A stretch of 50,656 nucleotides of DNA from contig CAIUGL010000095.1 in assembly GCA_903898715.1 (NCBI GenBank), forward strand, positions 1-50,656, written 5' to 3'. Positions 25,158-33,780 of this stretch are shown piece by piece (the first letter of the stretch is position 1; each line of letters begins with the position of its first letter). The translations under genes were made by a program, and so were the position numbers. Source of the stretch: an uncultured Cytophagaceae bacterium (GTDB taxonomy: Bacteria; Bacteroidota; Bacteroidia; Cytophagales; Spirosomataceae). Below the pieces are notes generated by a model. It had not been told where the DNA came from, did no database searches, and saw only the letters and a program-made list of their open reading frames with translations.

Positions 25158-27932
25158 ATGCGGAAATATATATTTTTCTTGTTTTTACTCCTCTTTTCAG
25201 GAAGTCGTTTAATGGCTACACATTTAAAAGGTGGAGAGATTACGGTGAAGCGTATTTCAGATAAATCACTAACGTATGAGTTTACCTTAACTACCTATAC
25301 TGAAAATAACGCAGCGAATGATCAGCAAGAAGAAGTTAACTTTTGTTTCGGTGATGGCTCGGGAATTTTTAAAGCCAAACGCTGCTGCGGGACGCCTATT
25401 AATTTAGGTAATGGAACCTTAAAGAATATATATAAGATTGAATATACTTATCCAGCGCCCTCACTCGTTTACCGCGTATCCGCTGCCATTCCGAATCGGA
25501 ATGATGGTGTCCGGAATATGACTCGATCTGTGGATGTTGCCTTTTATGTAGAGACAAGTTTTTCCATTAATTCGGGCCTTGGGTTAAATTCAACTCCTTT
25601 ACTGCTAAATCCAGCTGTGGACTTAACAGCGATTGTGGGTCAAAAATTCATTCACAATGCCAATGCCGTGGATGCTGAAGGAGATAGTTTAGCCTATCGC
25701 TTATCGGTTTCAAAAACAGGTGAAAGCGAAACGTGTAATTCAGTTAGTCGTGGGGTTACAACACCTAATTTTCGTCAGCCAAATGAGGTTTCATCCGTCA
25801 AATCTACGTTTGACATAGATGCTTTAACCGGGGATTTAGTGTGGGATACGCCGCAAGAATTAGGTTTATATAACTGTGCTTTTATTGTGGAGGAGTGGCG
25901 CAATGGTGTCAAAATTTCCGAGACGGTTCGTGATATGCAAATCGAGGTGAAAGATGCGGATAACAGAGCACCCAAATTAACTGTTCCCGCCGATGTCTGT
26001 GTATTAGCCGGAACCAACATTGTTCAAACGATAACGGCAGAAGATATTGCCTCCAAGACTGGACGAATCGACCCATTGACGATATTTAGTTCAGGGAATG
26101 TGTATGCGAATGTTGATCCAATCTATGCTGTTTTACAGCCATTTGCGTCATTTAACTCGATTCCTCGCCAAACATCTCCTGCCAGGGCAAGCTTTTCGTG
26201 GCAGACAGCCTGTCAGCATATTCGAAAAGAGTCGTATGATGTGTTGTTTAAAGTGGAAGATAATCCGCCCACTGCCATCGGGAATTCCATCAAATTAGTT
26301 GACAGTAAAATATGGAAAATTCGTGTTTTAGCACCTGTTGTTCAAGGGTTAAAAGTGGTGACAGGAACTTCCAGTGCTACCTTATCCTGGACCGCCTATA
26401 CTTGTTTGTTGCCCAATACCTCTTTGATTATCTATCGAAAATCGGGTCCATGTGTTACCGTTGTCAACAAGTCTTGTGGGACGGGAATGACCTTACCTGG
26501 TTTTGTGGAGATCGGCCGTTTGAAGGCTACTGAAACAAGTTTTGAGGATAAGTCACTTCAGAAGAATACCAATTATACGTATGTGATTGTCGTTGCATTT
26601 ACGAATTCGAAGGGATTGGAGGATTTTAGTCCGATGTCAACGGGTGTTTGCGCCTTGATTGCTACGGCCGCACCTGTTATGACGCAGGTATCTGTTGTAA
26701 AGACCTCGAAGACTGTTGGCGAAATTCGCGTTCAATGGTCCAGACCGATCAATTTGGATACGTTGTTATTTCCAGGTCCTTATCAATATCAATTGAAGCG
26801 TGCTGAAAGTATTTCAGCGGTGGAATTTAAAGCTATTGGTACTCTGATGACCGATACACTGTTTGTTGACAAAGGCTTAAATACCCTAGAGCGTGGTTAC
26901 CGCTACCAGGTAGATGTCTATTATGTCAAGAACCAGAAATTAGAACTTTTGGATTCGCCTTCGCCAGCTAGTTCAGTGCGATTGCAGGGGGTGACTGCTG
27001 GAAAGACCATCAAATTGGCCTGGGAGGCTAATGTTCCTTGGAATAATTCATTTCAAGTTCATCGTATCTACCGCGCACGCCCCAATGGACAGTTTAATCA
27101 AATTAATGAGATCTCAGTTGCTGATCCAAGTACATTTCAATACATAGATCTAGGAGTTGATTTTGTGACAACAGATGGCAAATTCGATGTGGTCATTTCA
27201 CCTGATTCGACGTATAGTTATTTTGTTGAGACCGTGGGTGAATATGCGCGGCCAGTTTGGGCGAAGGGATTAGTTAATGCCTCTCAAGTGGTGTCAATCA
27301 AATCCGTGATTCAGTTAAATCCTTGTCCGCCTGTGTTGAAAATAGGTTCAAATCCGTGTGATGCGCCGGGCGGGGATTGTTTGCCAACAAGCTTTACAAA
27401 TACTTTGACATGGACGCCAACGGTAACAAATTTGTGTGATCCGCAAATAGAGACCTATCGTGTTTATTTCTCGAAGACTCCGGATGGGAGGTATGGATTG
27501 GTTGGTGAGAAAAAGGATTTGACTTTCTTACATAGCCAAACAACTTCATTTGTAGGTTGCTATTATGTCACTGCGGTAAATTTTGATGGGAAAGAAAGTG
27601 CAAAGAGTAACACGGTTTGTCAAGATAATTGTCCTTCGTTTGATTTACCCAATTTATTTAGTCCCAATGGTGACAATAAGAATGATGTGTTCTTACCGAT
27701 GCGCTGCCCACGATTTGTTGACCTAGTCACATGTACTATCGTGGACCGTTTGGGTCAGGTCGTTTATAAATACAATGGTCCTTTACTCGGTTTTGGTTGG
27801 AATGGGAAAGGATTGAATGGTCGCGATGTTCCACCGGGATCTTATTTTTATACCTGTGATGTCCAGTTTGAGGTAGTTGATGAATCGAAGAAAAAGAAAT
27901 CACTGAAGGGATGGGTCGAGTTAATTCGTTAG
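25158..27932 (+). CDS. Large Cys-rich secreted protein with gliding-type (T9SS type B) C-terminal domain
   Basis: 924 residues. A signal peptide (MRKYIFFLFLLLFSGSRLMA) precedes THLKGGEITVKR, an N-terminal pattern common in Bacteroidota gliding-associated proteins. Fibronectin-type III-like repeats appear to lie at about 390-720 (for example VVTGTSSATLSWTAYTC and QGVTAGKTIKLAWEAN). The end, from CPSFDLPNLFSPNGDNKNDVF, is a CHU_C domain, the type IX secretion type B signal that exports or anchors the protein. There are about 21 cysteines, many for a Bacteroidota surface protein. Its end overlaps a DCC thiol-disulfide oxidoreductase gene by 22 bases, in another frame. Substrate or adhesion target unknown. 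Confidence 0.88.
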   Translation: MRKYIFFLFLLLFSGSRLMATHLKGGEITVKRISDKSLTYEFTLTTYTENNAANDQQEEVNFCFGDGSGIFKAKRCCGTPINLGNGTLKNIYKIEYTYPAPSLVYRVSAAIPNRNDGVRNMTRSVDVAFYVETSFSINSGLGLNSTPLLLNPAVDLTAIVGQKFIHNANAVDAEGDSLAYRLSVSKTGESETCNSVSRGVTTPNFRQPNEVSSVKSTFDIDALTGDLVWDTPQELGLYNCAFIVEEWRNGVKISETVRDMQIEVKDADNRAPKLTVPADVCVLAGTNIVQTITAEDIASKTGRIDPLTIFSSGNVYANVDPIYAVLQPFASFNSIPRQTSPARASFSWQTACQHIRKESYDVLFKVEDNPPTAIGNSIKLVDSKIWKIRVLAPVVQGLKVVTGTSSATLSWTAYTCLLPNTSLIIYRKSGPCVTVVNKSCGTGMTLPGFVEIGRLKATETSFEDKSLQKNTNYTYVIVVAFTNSKGLEDFSPMSTGVCALIATAAPVMTQVSVVKTSKTVGEIRVQWSRPINLDTLLFPGPYQYQLKRAESISAVEFKAIGTLMTDTLFVDKGLNTLERGYRYQVDVYYVKNQKLELLDSPSPASSVRLQGVTAGKTIKLAWEANVPWNNSFQVHRIYRARPNGQFNQINEISVADPSTFQYIDLGVDFVTTDGKFDVVISPDSTYSYFVETVGEYARPVWAKGLVNASQVVSIKSVIQLNPCPPVLKIGSNPCDAPGGDCLPTSFTNTLTWTPTVTNLCDPQIETYRVYFSKTPDGRYGLVGEKKDLTFLHSQTTSFVGCYYVTAVNFDGKESAKSNTVCQDNCPSFDLPNLFSPNGDNKNDVFLPMRCPRFVDLVTCTIVDRLGQVVYKYNGPLLGFGWNGKGLNGRDVPPGSYFYTCDVQFEVVDESKKKKSLKGWVELIR

Positions 27933-28291
27933 TCGTTTTTATTGACGGGGATTGTGGTTTTTGTCAATGGGCCAGTGGTATCCTTCGCAGGATTTCTGCT
28001 GAGGACTTAGCTATTTATGCTCAATCCACGGAAATTTGTCGGTCCTATCAAGAAAAAATTCCAGATGCTCGTTGGTCTTTAGCCACAGTACAAGTAATAT
28101 CAGATGGTCGATTGTACATTAAGTCTGCAGCGATTTCCGAGGTACTCAAGCATGCAAAATGGCCGTTTTTGCCCCTTAGGGTGTTATTTGTGTTGCCTGA
28201 AAGGCTATTGGATTGGATGTATGATTTCGTGGCCAAGCATCGATACTTTTTCAACGGAAAAAATGCTTGTCAGATTAATTCGCAGGAGTAA
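27911..28291 (+). CDS. DCC family thiol-disulfide oxidoreductase (YuxK-like)
   Basis: 126 residues. The DCC motif GDCGFCQWA (CxxC at about 16-19) is near the N-terminus and is followed by the conserved SEVLKHAKWPF and LPERLLDWMYDFVAKHRYFFNG region. Members of DUF393 carry a thioredoxin-like CxxC and are presumed redox proteins, with no signal peptide here. The start overlaps the upstream secreted-protein gene by 22 bases, so the pair is coupled. Its 3' end overlaps the convergent esterase gene by 17 bases. Redox role is inferred from the family name, not shown. Confidence 0.85.
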   Translation: MGRVNSLVVFIDGDCGFCQWASGILRRISAEDLAIYAQSTEICRSYQEKIPDARWSLATVQVISDGRLYIKSAAISEVLKHAKWPFLPLRVLFVLPERLLDWMYDFVAKHRYFFNGKNACQINSQE

Positions 28292-29408
28292 ATGGTTTTG
28301 AAACCTGGAAGAATAAAGGTGTAAGTACTTCTTTCCACTGGATTGCGGCTATTTCTAGAGCAGCAAAATTGTAGTGAACACCATCCCAGCGCATGCCTCC
28401 GTCTTTAATAAATTCAAGATTTGCACCTTCGAAAGTATTGGGTATTTCCTGAAGCATTCTTTTTTGCGCACGCCTTACCTTAATTTGTTCTGGTGTATTT
28501 TGACCAGCATTTGATTTCGCAATCAGAAATGGTAATTGAGGATGATTTAACAATTCACGCGTTTTTTGAATGTAACGACCAGTGAAATAAACAATATCAT
28601 TTTCTGCAGTCCAGTAATCATTTTCGCCATGAACGACAAATATTGCTCGTAGACCAGTTTGTTTGATTTCATTTACTAATCTCTGTTCAAACCTTGCATA
28701 GGGTTGGCGCTGCCTCCACTTATAAAAATCATGTTCTTCAAATTGTTCTCCATAGGCTGATTTGCCCCATTGAACTGAGGTAGATCCTCCTTGACCCGTA
28801 TTGAAAATCATGACTGGTACATTGAAGGTTTTTTTTGTGTATTCCGCTACTCTTCCCCAAAAACTTGGATTAAAATATATTTTTTGATCTATTAATGGAG
28901 GCCATAATTTTATTTGGCACCACGTTCTGTCGTAATCCAAAATGACATAGGGTTCTTGGCCTTCTGAAATAGAATGACCAATAACGGCAAAAACTTCACC
29001 CACATTGATCGTAGTAGGCAACAAACCATCCGTCACCACTTTTCCGTCAGACATCAGCTGAATTTGTGCATAATATCCACCGCCAATTAATTTGTATTTA
29101 CCTGAAAATTGTTTGTTGGCAACATCTACATTCAAATTTTGCCAATCAGTCGATTTACCGCCAACTCTATTGGTAAATTTAATTTTGGCGGTTTGGAAGG
29201 TAGCGCCGGCTTGACCTTGAATGACAATTTCGCCTTCATTGGTGTTTGATCGTTGCACAAAAGTTTTACTTTTTTCAAGATCTAGGCTTGCTGTAACTGG
29301 TGCTAAAAAGGTGTCATTAGGTGAAATGGGTTCCTTATCTGCGGAACATGCACCCAAGATAAAAATGGATATGAATAGAATGCTTACGGTTAATAATCGT
29401 TTGTGCAT
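28275..29408 (-). CDS. SGNH-type esterase lipoprotein (sialate O-acetylesterase-like)
   Basis: 377 residues. A lipobox ends at Cys21 (ILGAC) after a hydrophobic signal. Residues 40-140 are a beta-sandwich; the SGNH hydrolase part begins with VIGHSIS (Ser146), then NTGQGGS (block II), HGENDYW (block III with Asn) and GMRWDGVHYN (block V, Asp/His). All four blocks are present, so an active esterase is plausible, removing acetyl groups from glycans at the cell surface. The family also contains carbohydrate esterases of other specificity. Monocistronic, divergent from fabD. Confidence 0.78.
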   Translation of the reverse strand: MHKRLLTVSILFISIFILGACSADKEPISPNDTFLAPVTASLDLEKSKTFVQRSNTNEGEIVIQGQAGATFQTAKIKFTNRVGGKSTDWQNLNVDVANKQFSGKYKLIGGGYYAQIQLMSDGKVVTDGLLPTTINVGEVFAVIGHSISEGQEPYVILDYDRTWCQIKLWPPLIDQKIYFNPSFWGRVAEYTKKTFNVPVMIFNTGQGGSTSVQWGKSAYGEQFEEHDFYKWRQRQPYARFEQRLVNEIKQTGLRAIFVVHGENDYWTAENDIVYFTGRYIQKTRELLNHPQLPFLIAKSNAGQNTPEQIKVRRAQKRMLQEIPNTFEGANLEFIKDGGMRWDGVHYNFAALEIAAIQWKEVLTPLFFQVSKPFTPAN

Positions 29409-29444
29409 TAGATGGCTTTGTTTTTAAAAGCAGCAAGAAAAAAT

Positions 29445-29452
29445 TATCTTTG
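29445..29452 (+). promoter_or_regulatory. Putative -7 box for fabD
   Basis: TATCTTTG matches TAnnTTTG 38 bases before the fabD ATG. A TTTG at 29417-29420 lies 24 bases upstream, longer than the usual 19-21 spacing, so the -33 element is uncertain. Confidence 0.45.
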
Positions 29453-29489
29453 CCGAGCTAAAATTTAGTCCAAATTTAATAAATATAAT

Positions 29490-30377
29490 ATGAAAGCATA
29501 TATTTTTCCGGGTCAAGGTTCTCAATTTCCAGGTATGGCCAAGGATTTGTACGAGCAATATGAGTTGGCACGTTCCATTGTCAACGAGGCGGATTCAATT
29601 TTAGGGTTCTCATTAGCGAAGGTGATGTTTGAGGGGACGGAAGAGGAGTTGAAGCAAACACGCGTGACGCAGCCAGCCATTTACTTGCATTCCGTTTTGG
29701 TTGCTAAATTGGGCAAAGATTTTAAGCCAGGTATGGTGGCAGGGCATTCATTAGGGGAATTTTCTGCGTTGGTTGCGGCAGGTGGATTGGCTTGGCAAGA
29801 TGGTTTACAGTTAGTTTATAAGCGTGCTTTAGCGATGCAAAAAGCCTGCGAAATTCAACCATCTACGATGGCAGCCGTTTTAGGATTGCCTGATGCAACA
29901 ATTGAAGAGATTTGTGCTGCCTATGGCCCTTCGGTCGTTGCAGCAAATTATAATTGCCCGGGTCAAGTAGTCATTTCTGGTTCTTTGGAAGGCATTGAGG
30001 CAGTTGGCATACAACTAAAAGAAGCAGGAGCGAAGCGTGTATTGCCATTGCCGGTAGGAGGGGCGTTTCACTCACCATTTATGGAACCAGCGCGCATTGA
30101 ATTAGCTGCGGCAATTGAAGCGACAGCCATTGCGAATCCAGTTTGTCCGATTTTCCAGAATGTAAATGCCCAGCCATCTCAAGATTCAGGTCAAATCAAG
30201 GCTAACTTGATTGACCAGTTGACCGGTGCGGTTCGTTGGACGCAATCTGTTGAGGCCATGGTGTCTGCCGGCGCAACTGAGTTTATTGAATGTGGCCCAG
30301 GTAAAGTTTTACAAGGATTGGTTCGTAAGATTCATGCGGAGGCAGTTGTGTCTTCTATGGAATTAGCTGATTTATAG
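29490..30377 (+). CDS. fabD: Malonyl-CoA:ACP transacylase (FabD)
   Basis: 295 residues: GQGSQFPGM at the start, the nucleophile Ser87 in GHSLGEFSALV, the arginine region around 112 (KRALAMQKACE) and catalytic His194 in GAFHSPFM. It loads malonyl groups from CoA to acyl carrier protein, the entry to fatty-acid elongation carried out by acpP and fabF at 17.7-19.3 kb. Monocistronic, followed by tRNA-Gln in the same direction about 95 bases on. Confidence 0.97.
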   Translation: MKAYIFPGQGSQFPGMAKDLYEQYELARSIVNEADSILGFSLAKVMFEGTEEELKQTRVTQPAIYLHSVLVAKLGKDFKPGMVAGHSLGEFSALVAAGGLAWQDGLQLVYKRALAMQKACEIQPSTMAAVLGLPDATIEEICAAYGPSVVAANYNCPGQVVISGSLEGIEAVGIQLKEAGAKRVLPLPVGGAFHSPFMEPARIELAAAIEATAIANPVCPIFQNVNAQPSQDSGQIKANLIDQLTGAVRWTQSVEAMVSAGATEFIECGPGKVLQGLVRKIHAEAVVSSMELADL

Positions 30378-30425
30378 GGAGTCGCCTTGCAAGAGGTCAA
30401 ATAAATCATTTTTTTTTGAGTGTTA

Positions 30426-30457
30426 TTTGATTTTTTCCGAGATAGACCTTACTTTTG
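30426..30457 (+). promoter_or_regulatory. Promoter of tRNA-Gln
   Basis: TTTG (30426-30429), 20 bases, then TACTTTTG (30450-30457): a full match to the Bacteroidota consensus, ending 16 bases before the tRNA. Transcription would begin near 30463. Confidence 0.75.
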
Positions 30458-30473
30458 CATCACATTTTGGTAT

Positions 30474-30544
30474 TGACCTATGGTGTAATGGTAACACACC
30501 AGTTTTTGGTTCTGGTTTTCTAGGTTCGAATCCTGGTAGGTCAA
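30474..30544 (+). tRNA. tRNA-Gln (anticodon TTG)
   Basis: A 71-nt cloverleaf. The acceptor stem TGACCTA pairs with TAGGTCA, the D arm is GTGTAATGGTAACAC, the anticodon stem-loop is CCAGT-TTTTGGT-TCTGG with TTG at positions 34-36 (the T-T pair at 31-39 is tolerated in Gln tRNAs), and the T arm is CTAGG-TTCGAAT-CCTGG. CCA is not fully encoded (ACA follows). It has its own promoter and a downstream terminator. Confidence 0.95.
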
Positions 30545-30560
30545 CAGAATAACAGATTAA

Positions 30561-30592
30561 AGCCTTCTACAGCAATGCAGAAGGCTTTTTTT
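30561..30592 (+). terminator. Intrinsic terminator of tRNA-Gln
   Basis: AGCCTTCT (30561-30568) and AGAAGGCT (30579-30586) form the stem, followed by a run of seven T. It lies 16 bases after the tRNA and also precedes the convergent plug gene stop. Confidence 0.88.
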
Positions 30593-30595
30593 GTT

Positions 30596-31372
30596 TTACT
30601 CGGTGAGTAATTTTTTGAGGTTTTTGTCGCTTCCAGATTTTTTAAAATCCTTACTTTGTTTTCCCCAAGTCCATAGCGTTAACGGCAGGGTTACGCCTCG
30701 TTGAAATTCCTCAGGAATTCCAGTGGCTGTTGTTCCCCCTTTGATTGTACTAATGACAATCACCCCATTAGCTCCGCGAACGCCATACATGGCAGTTTGA
30801 GAAGGATCTTTTAGCACGCTAACTGTTGCAATGTCACCTGGATTAATCGAGTTAATATTGCCACTAATAGGTACACCATCGACGACATATAAGGGGCTAT
30901 TCGCGTTGATTGAACCAATTCCACGAATGCGTACCATGGCACCACCACCAGGTGAATTATCATTGCCAATGGTTACTCCAGACACTTGTCCTTGTAATTT
31001 TTGATTGACCGTGGCAACATTTACTTGGTTTAACGTTTGATTATCCACGTCATTTAATGATTTTGATTTCACTTTTTCAACGGAAACCCATGGAATTAAT
31101 TGCATCCCAATTCCAGGCTCACCTTGGGCATTTCGACCTTTAATAAACTTAACCTGATTAATTTGATTCAATGGAATCGCGGAGGTATCCCTAAAAACTT
31201 GCGGATTTATCTTGTCAGCAGGCTCATTCCAAATAACCCATAAAGTATCTTTTCGAATACTGATCTGCTGGCGATCGCTATGAAAGTATTTTTGTAGTAT
31301 ACCTTCAGCTGACTCAGATTGTCCCAATGCTTGCAAACTAATAAGCATTAAAAAAAGGAGTTTATTTTTCAT
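30596..31372 (-). CDS. Orphan TonB-dependent receptor plug-domain protein
   Basis: 258 residues: signal peptide (MKNKLLFLMLISLQALG), a region of about 100 residues of unclear fold, then a SusC-type plug core at about 115-210 (VATVNQKLQGQVSGVTIG, VRIRGIGSINANSPLYVVDGVPI, VSVLKDPSQTAMYGVRGANGVIVI). There is no beta-barrel after it, and the frame ends with a short basic tail, so it cannot form a transport channel by itself. Either a scavenged plug acting as a periplasmic binding module or a remnant of a receptor. Its ATG overlaps the epimerase stop (ATGA), so it is translationally coupled to it. Confidence 0.8.
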   Translation of the reverse strand: MKNKLLFLMLISLQALGQSESAEGILQKYFHSDRQQISIRKDTLWVIWNEPADKINPQVFRDTSAIPLNQINQVKFIKGRNAQGEPGIGMQLIPWVSVEKVKSKSLNDVDNQTLNQVNVATVNQKLQGQVSGVTIGNDNSPGGGAMVRIRGIGSINANSPLYVVDGVPISGNINSINPGDIATVSVLKDPSQTAMYGVRGANGVIVISTIKGGTTATGIPEEFQRGVTLPLTLWTWGKQSKDFKKSGSDKNLKKLLTE

Positions 31373-32610
31373 AGATTTAATTCGCCTAGTTTCTCATAGG
31401 AGAGAATCATCGAACGAACGTTATGGTAGTTGATTTTCCAATTATGTGCCATGTGGCGCCAAATAGGCTCGCCTTCGCGGGTCATTAATGGCCACCATTC
31501 ACCGGTTTGTTGATTGATCATTTTATCAAATACAAATCGATGCACTTGTTTATATGCATCGATAAAACGAGAGTCATGCGTTAATTTATATGCATCCAGC
31601 ATGCCGATCAGCATTTCGGCTTGTTGCCAAAATTCTTTTTCATAATCAGAGGCATCTCCCGTATGTGAGCCTTCCACAAATACGCCTCCATATTCCCAAT
31701 CAATTCCATGGTTAAGTGCATGATAAAAAGCTTTTTCTAAATGTGGACGGTACTTTTCTAAATCAAATTGGCCTATTTTAATGGCATGCATCAGAAGCCA
31801 TCCAAATTCAGCATTGTGTCCATAAGACGTATTATCTGTCGACGATGCTTTTTGTCCTCCGTCTGCAAATCGATCCCAACCCCACACAATGTCAAATTTT
31901 ATTTGCGGTGCAACCTCCCAATTAGCCCAAAACTGAGGAATGCCTGTTCCTGTTTCAGGATGCATGATTTTATGTATCAAAATCTCGATCACTTCCGCTA
32001 ATTTCCGGCGATGTAGGGATTTTCCACTAGCCTCATAAAGTGTCGTAAATGCTTCCATTAAATGCATGTGCACATCCAACGTTTTGCGATCGCCACCTGG
32101 AGACCCTGGTCCCATAAGTGACCAATCTTCCGCAAAAAATTCCCAGTAACCTCCATAGTTTGTGTCCACGGCATGCTTTTGCAGTAAATCAAAAACCTTT
32201 TCGGCATATTCAAGTCCAATAGGATCTCCAGTTGCCAAGGTGTATTCGCTCAAGGAATAAATGGCAAAGCTATGTCCGTACCCAATTTTTTGCTTGTTTG
32301 TTGGCCTTCCCGCTCGATCGGTCATCCAATAAAACCCACCATGCGTGTCATCCCACATTTTTTCGAGAAGAAATTTGACGCCATGTTCCGCCATTTCTTT
32401 CATGATGGGTCCACCAAATCCGTGACGATAGGCTTGTGAATACGTAAATACGGATCTCGTTTGTGCAATTAATGATTTTTCATCATCGCCCGCGTCATTT
32501 CCAAATTCGTCAAAATGCGTAATGAACCCACCTTGACTTTTGTCGATGGTCCTTGCCGTCCAAAACGGAAGTAATTGATTTTCCGTGTAGGTTTTAATTT
32601 CCGATTGCAT
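31369..32610 (-). CDS. AGE-family sugar epimerase (cellobiose 2-epimerase-like)
   Basis: 413 residues of an alpha/alpha-barrel. GYGHSFAIYSLSEY, DVHMHLMEAFTTLYEASG, SYGHNAEFGWLL and MAHNWKINYHNVRSMI carry the histidines and glutamate expected for the N-acylglucosamine 2-epimerase family; the latter two match the catalytic pairs of cellobiose 2-epimerases. I therefore favour cellobiose/mannose epimerase over GlcNAc epimerase. ATG 32610 is chosen; two further Met codons lie just upstream (32613, 32619). Both it and the preceding kinase overlap, and its stop overlaps the plug gene, so kinase, epimerase and plug form one operon. Confidence 0.83.
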   Translation of the reverse strand: MQSEIKTYTENQLLPFWTARTIDKSQGGFITHFDEFGNDAGDDEKSLIAQTRSVFTYSQAYRHGFGGPIMKEMAEHGVKFLLEKMWDDTHGGFYWMTDRAGRPTNKQKIGYGHSFAIYSLSEYTLATGDPIGLEYAEKVFDLLQKHAVDTNYGGYWEFFAEDWSLMGPGSPGGDRKTLDVHMHLMEAFTTLYEASGKSLHRRKLAEVIEILIHKIMHPETGTGIPQFWANWEVAPQIKFDIVWGWDRFADGGQKASSTDNTSYGHNAEFGWLLMHAIKIGQFDLEKYRPHLEKAFYHALNHGIDWEYGGVFVEGSHTGDASDYEKEFWQQAEMLIGMLDAYKLTHDSRFIDAYKQVHRFVFDKMINQQTGEWWPLMTREGEPIWRHMAHNWKINYHNVRSMILSYEKLGELNL

Positions 32611-33562
32611 CATGTACATTTTTTATTTCTTGTGGATTGGCACTGCCTGTTTCTCCTATTTTTTGTATGCTAATGTGTACCGCTAAACTCGCAAATTCGC
32701 ATGCTTCCTGATGGGTAGCTCCTGCTGCTTTGGCAGCACTGAACGCGGCAACGACCATGTCTCCTGCACCAACAGTATCAATTGGGCCATGAACTGGGAT
32801 TGCTTTTTGCCAATGGAATTCAGTGGGACTTGCATAAATCATGCCCTTTTCTCCCAATGTGGCGAGTACAGGTTTGTTGCGTTGGTTAACCCATTGTTTG
32901 AGTTGGGTTTCTATGTCAGTTAGTGTTCCTATGATCTTGGTTAATTCAGCTTCATTGACTTTAAGAAGTGTACTTTTTGCTTCATTGCCCAAGCTCCGAA
33001 GATCAGCGATAGCATTGGTGCCCACGAATGTTTGCAGCTGGCCAAGCGTTTCTTTATTCAAGAGTGGTAATCTGAATTGTTCATTGATGATGACCCATTG
33101 ATACGTATCGATTGAACTTTGTAGTTGGCTCAATAATGAGTTCGCATGCTGTTGGAAATCCATATTTCGTGTCCCAAAATCCAGTCGATTTTGTTCCATC
33201 TGATCCCGCATGGGTTTGGTGTATGTGGGGGTATCAAGTCCCGGAATTGTTAGGAGGTGTTTCGTGGAAATGTGCCATTTATCTGCTTGATGTGCCATTT
33301 CTCTCCCAAAGACATCATCGCCTTTGATCCCGTATGCATCTACATTAACTCCTAGATTAGCCAAATTTTTGGCTACATTTCCGGCTCCTCCTAAATATGA
33401 TTTTGGTTGCTGACAAATGTGTACTTCTTGTCCTGTTTCAACGGAAAATTCGGAGCTAGCTGGGTTGATGTCGAAATAGAAATCCAAGGCGAAGTCACCG
33501 ATGACAGCCATGTTAAGTTGGCTGATCTGCGCTAGAAGTGCGTCTAATCGCTTGGAATTCAT
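32594..33562 (-). CDS. PfkB family carbohydrate kinase
   Basis: 322 residues of the ribokinase fold: MAVIGDFALDFYFD at the start, YLGGAGNVAKNLANLGV at about 56-72 (the sugar-binding GG motif), ATLGEKGMIY, and DTVGAGDMVVAAFSAA near 265-280, which holds the catalytic Asp and the anion hole. The GGAGNVAKN motif and LGEKG resemble the heptose kinase RfaE1, but the rest differs, so I leave the substrate open. It overlaps the epimerase start. With rfaE2 elsewhere, an RfaE1-like role remains possible but unsupported. Confidence 0.8.
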   Translation of the reverse strand: MNSKRLDALLAQISQLNMAVIGDFALDFYFDINPASSEFSVETGQEVHICQQPKSYLGGAGNVAKNLANLGVNVDAYGIKGDDVFGREMAHQADKWHISTKHLLTIPGLDTPTYTKPMRDQMEQNRLDFGTRNMDFQQHANSLLSQLQSSIDTYQWVIINEQFRLPLLNKETLGQLQTFVGTNAIADLRSLGNEAKSTLLKVNEAELTKIIGTLTDIETQLKQWVNQRNKPVLATLGEKGMIYASPTEFHWQKAIPVHGPIDTVGAGDMVVAAFSAAKAAGATHQEACEFASLAVHISIQKIGETGSANPQEIKNVHDAIGN

Positions 33563-33619
33563 GATTATAGGTTTGTGTGTTTGAAATTACACAAAATATG
33601 GTTTGAAGGCAATTAAATA

Positions 33620-33669
33620 CCCCCTACTTACCTTTGGCAATCCTCCAAGGTTTGCCAAAGGTACGGGGG
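33620..33669. promoter_or_regulatory. Inverted repeat with facing -7 boxes in the pfkB/glmM interval
   Basis: TACCTTTGGCAA (33629-33640) and TTGCCAAAGGTA (33652-33663) are perfect inverted copies around an 11-bp loop, enclosed by CCCCC (33620-33624) and GGGGG (33665-33669). Each arm contains TACCTTTG, matching the -7 consensus on both strands. It sits between divergent genes, 58 bases from the kinase ATG. Confidence 0.5.
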
Positions 33670-33742
33670 TGGATTTTTTTTCCAATAGGAAATACTGATA
33701 ATTCGCAATCACTAACTTGATAATTATATCCCTAGAATTCCT

Positions 33743-33750
33743 TAATTTTG
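33743..33750 (+). promoter_or_regulatory. Putative -7 box for glmM
   Basis: TAATTTTG matches TAnnTTTG; a TTG at 33717-33719 lies 23 bases upstream. It would start transcription near 33757 and so excludes the longer glmM frame that begins at 33748 inside the box. Confidence 0.45.
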
Positions 33751-33780
33751 ACCTTCTTTTTACCCTTATCTTATTCTGTT

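Noticed and set aside
33748-33780. Longer glmM N-terminus
   Set aside because: The region contains a -7 box and the added residues are not in the family pattern; TTG at 33781 gives the canonical N-terminus.
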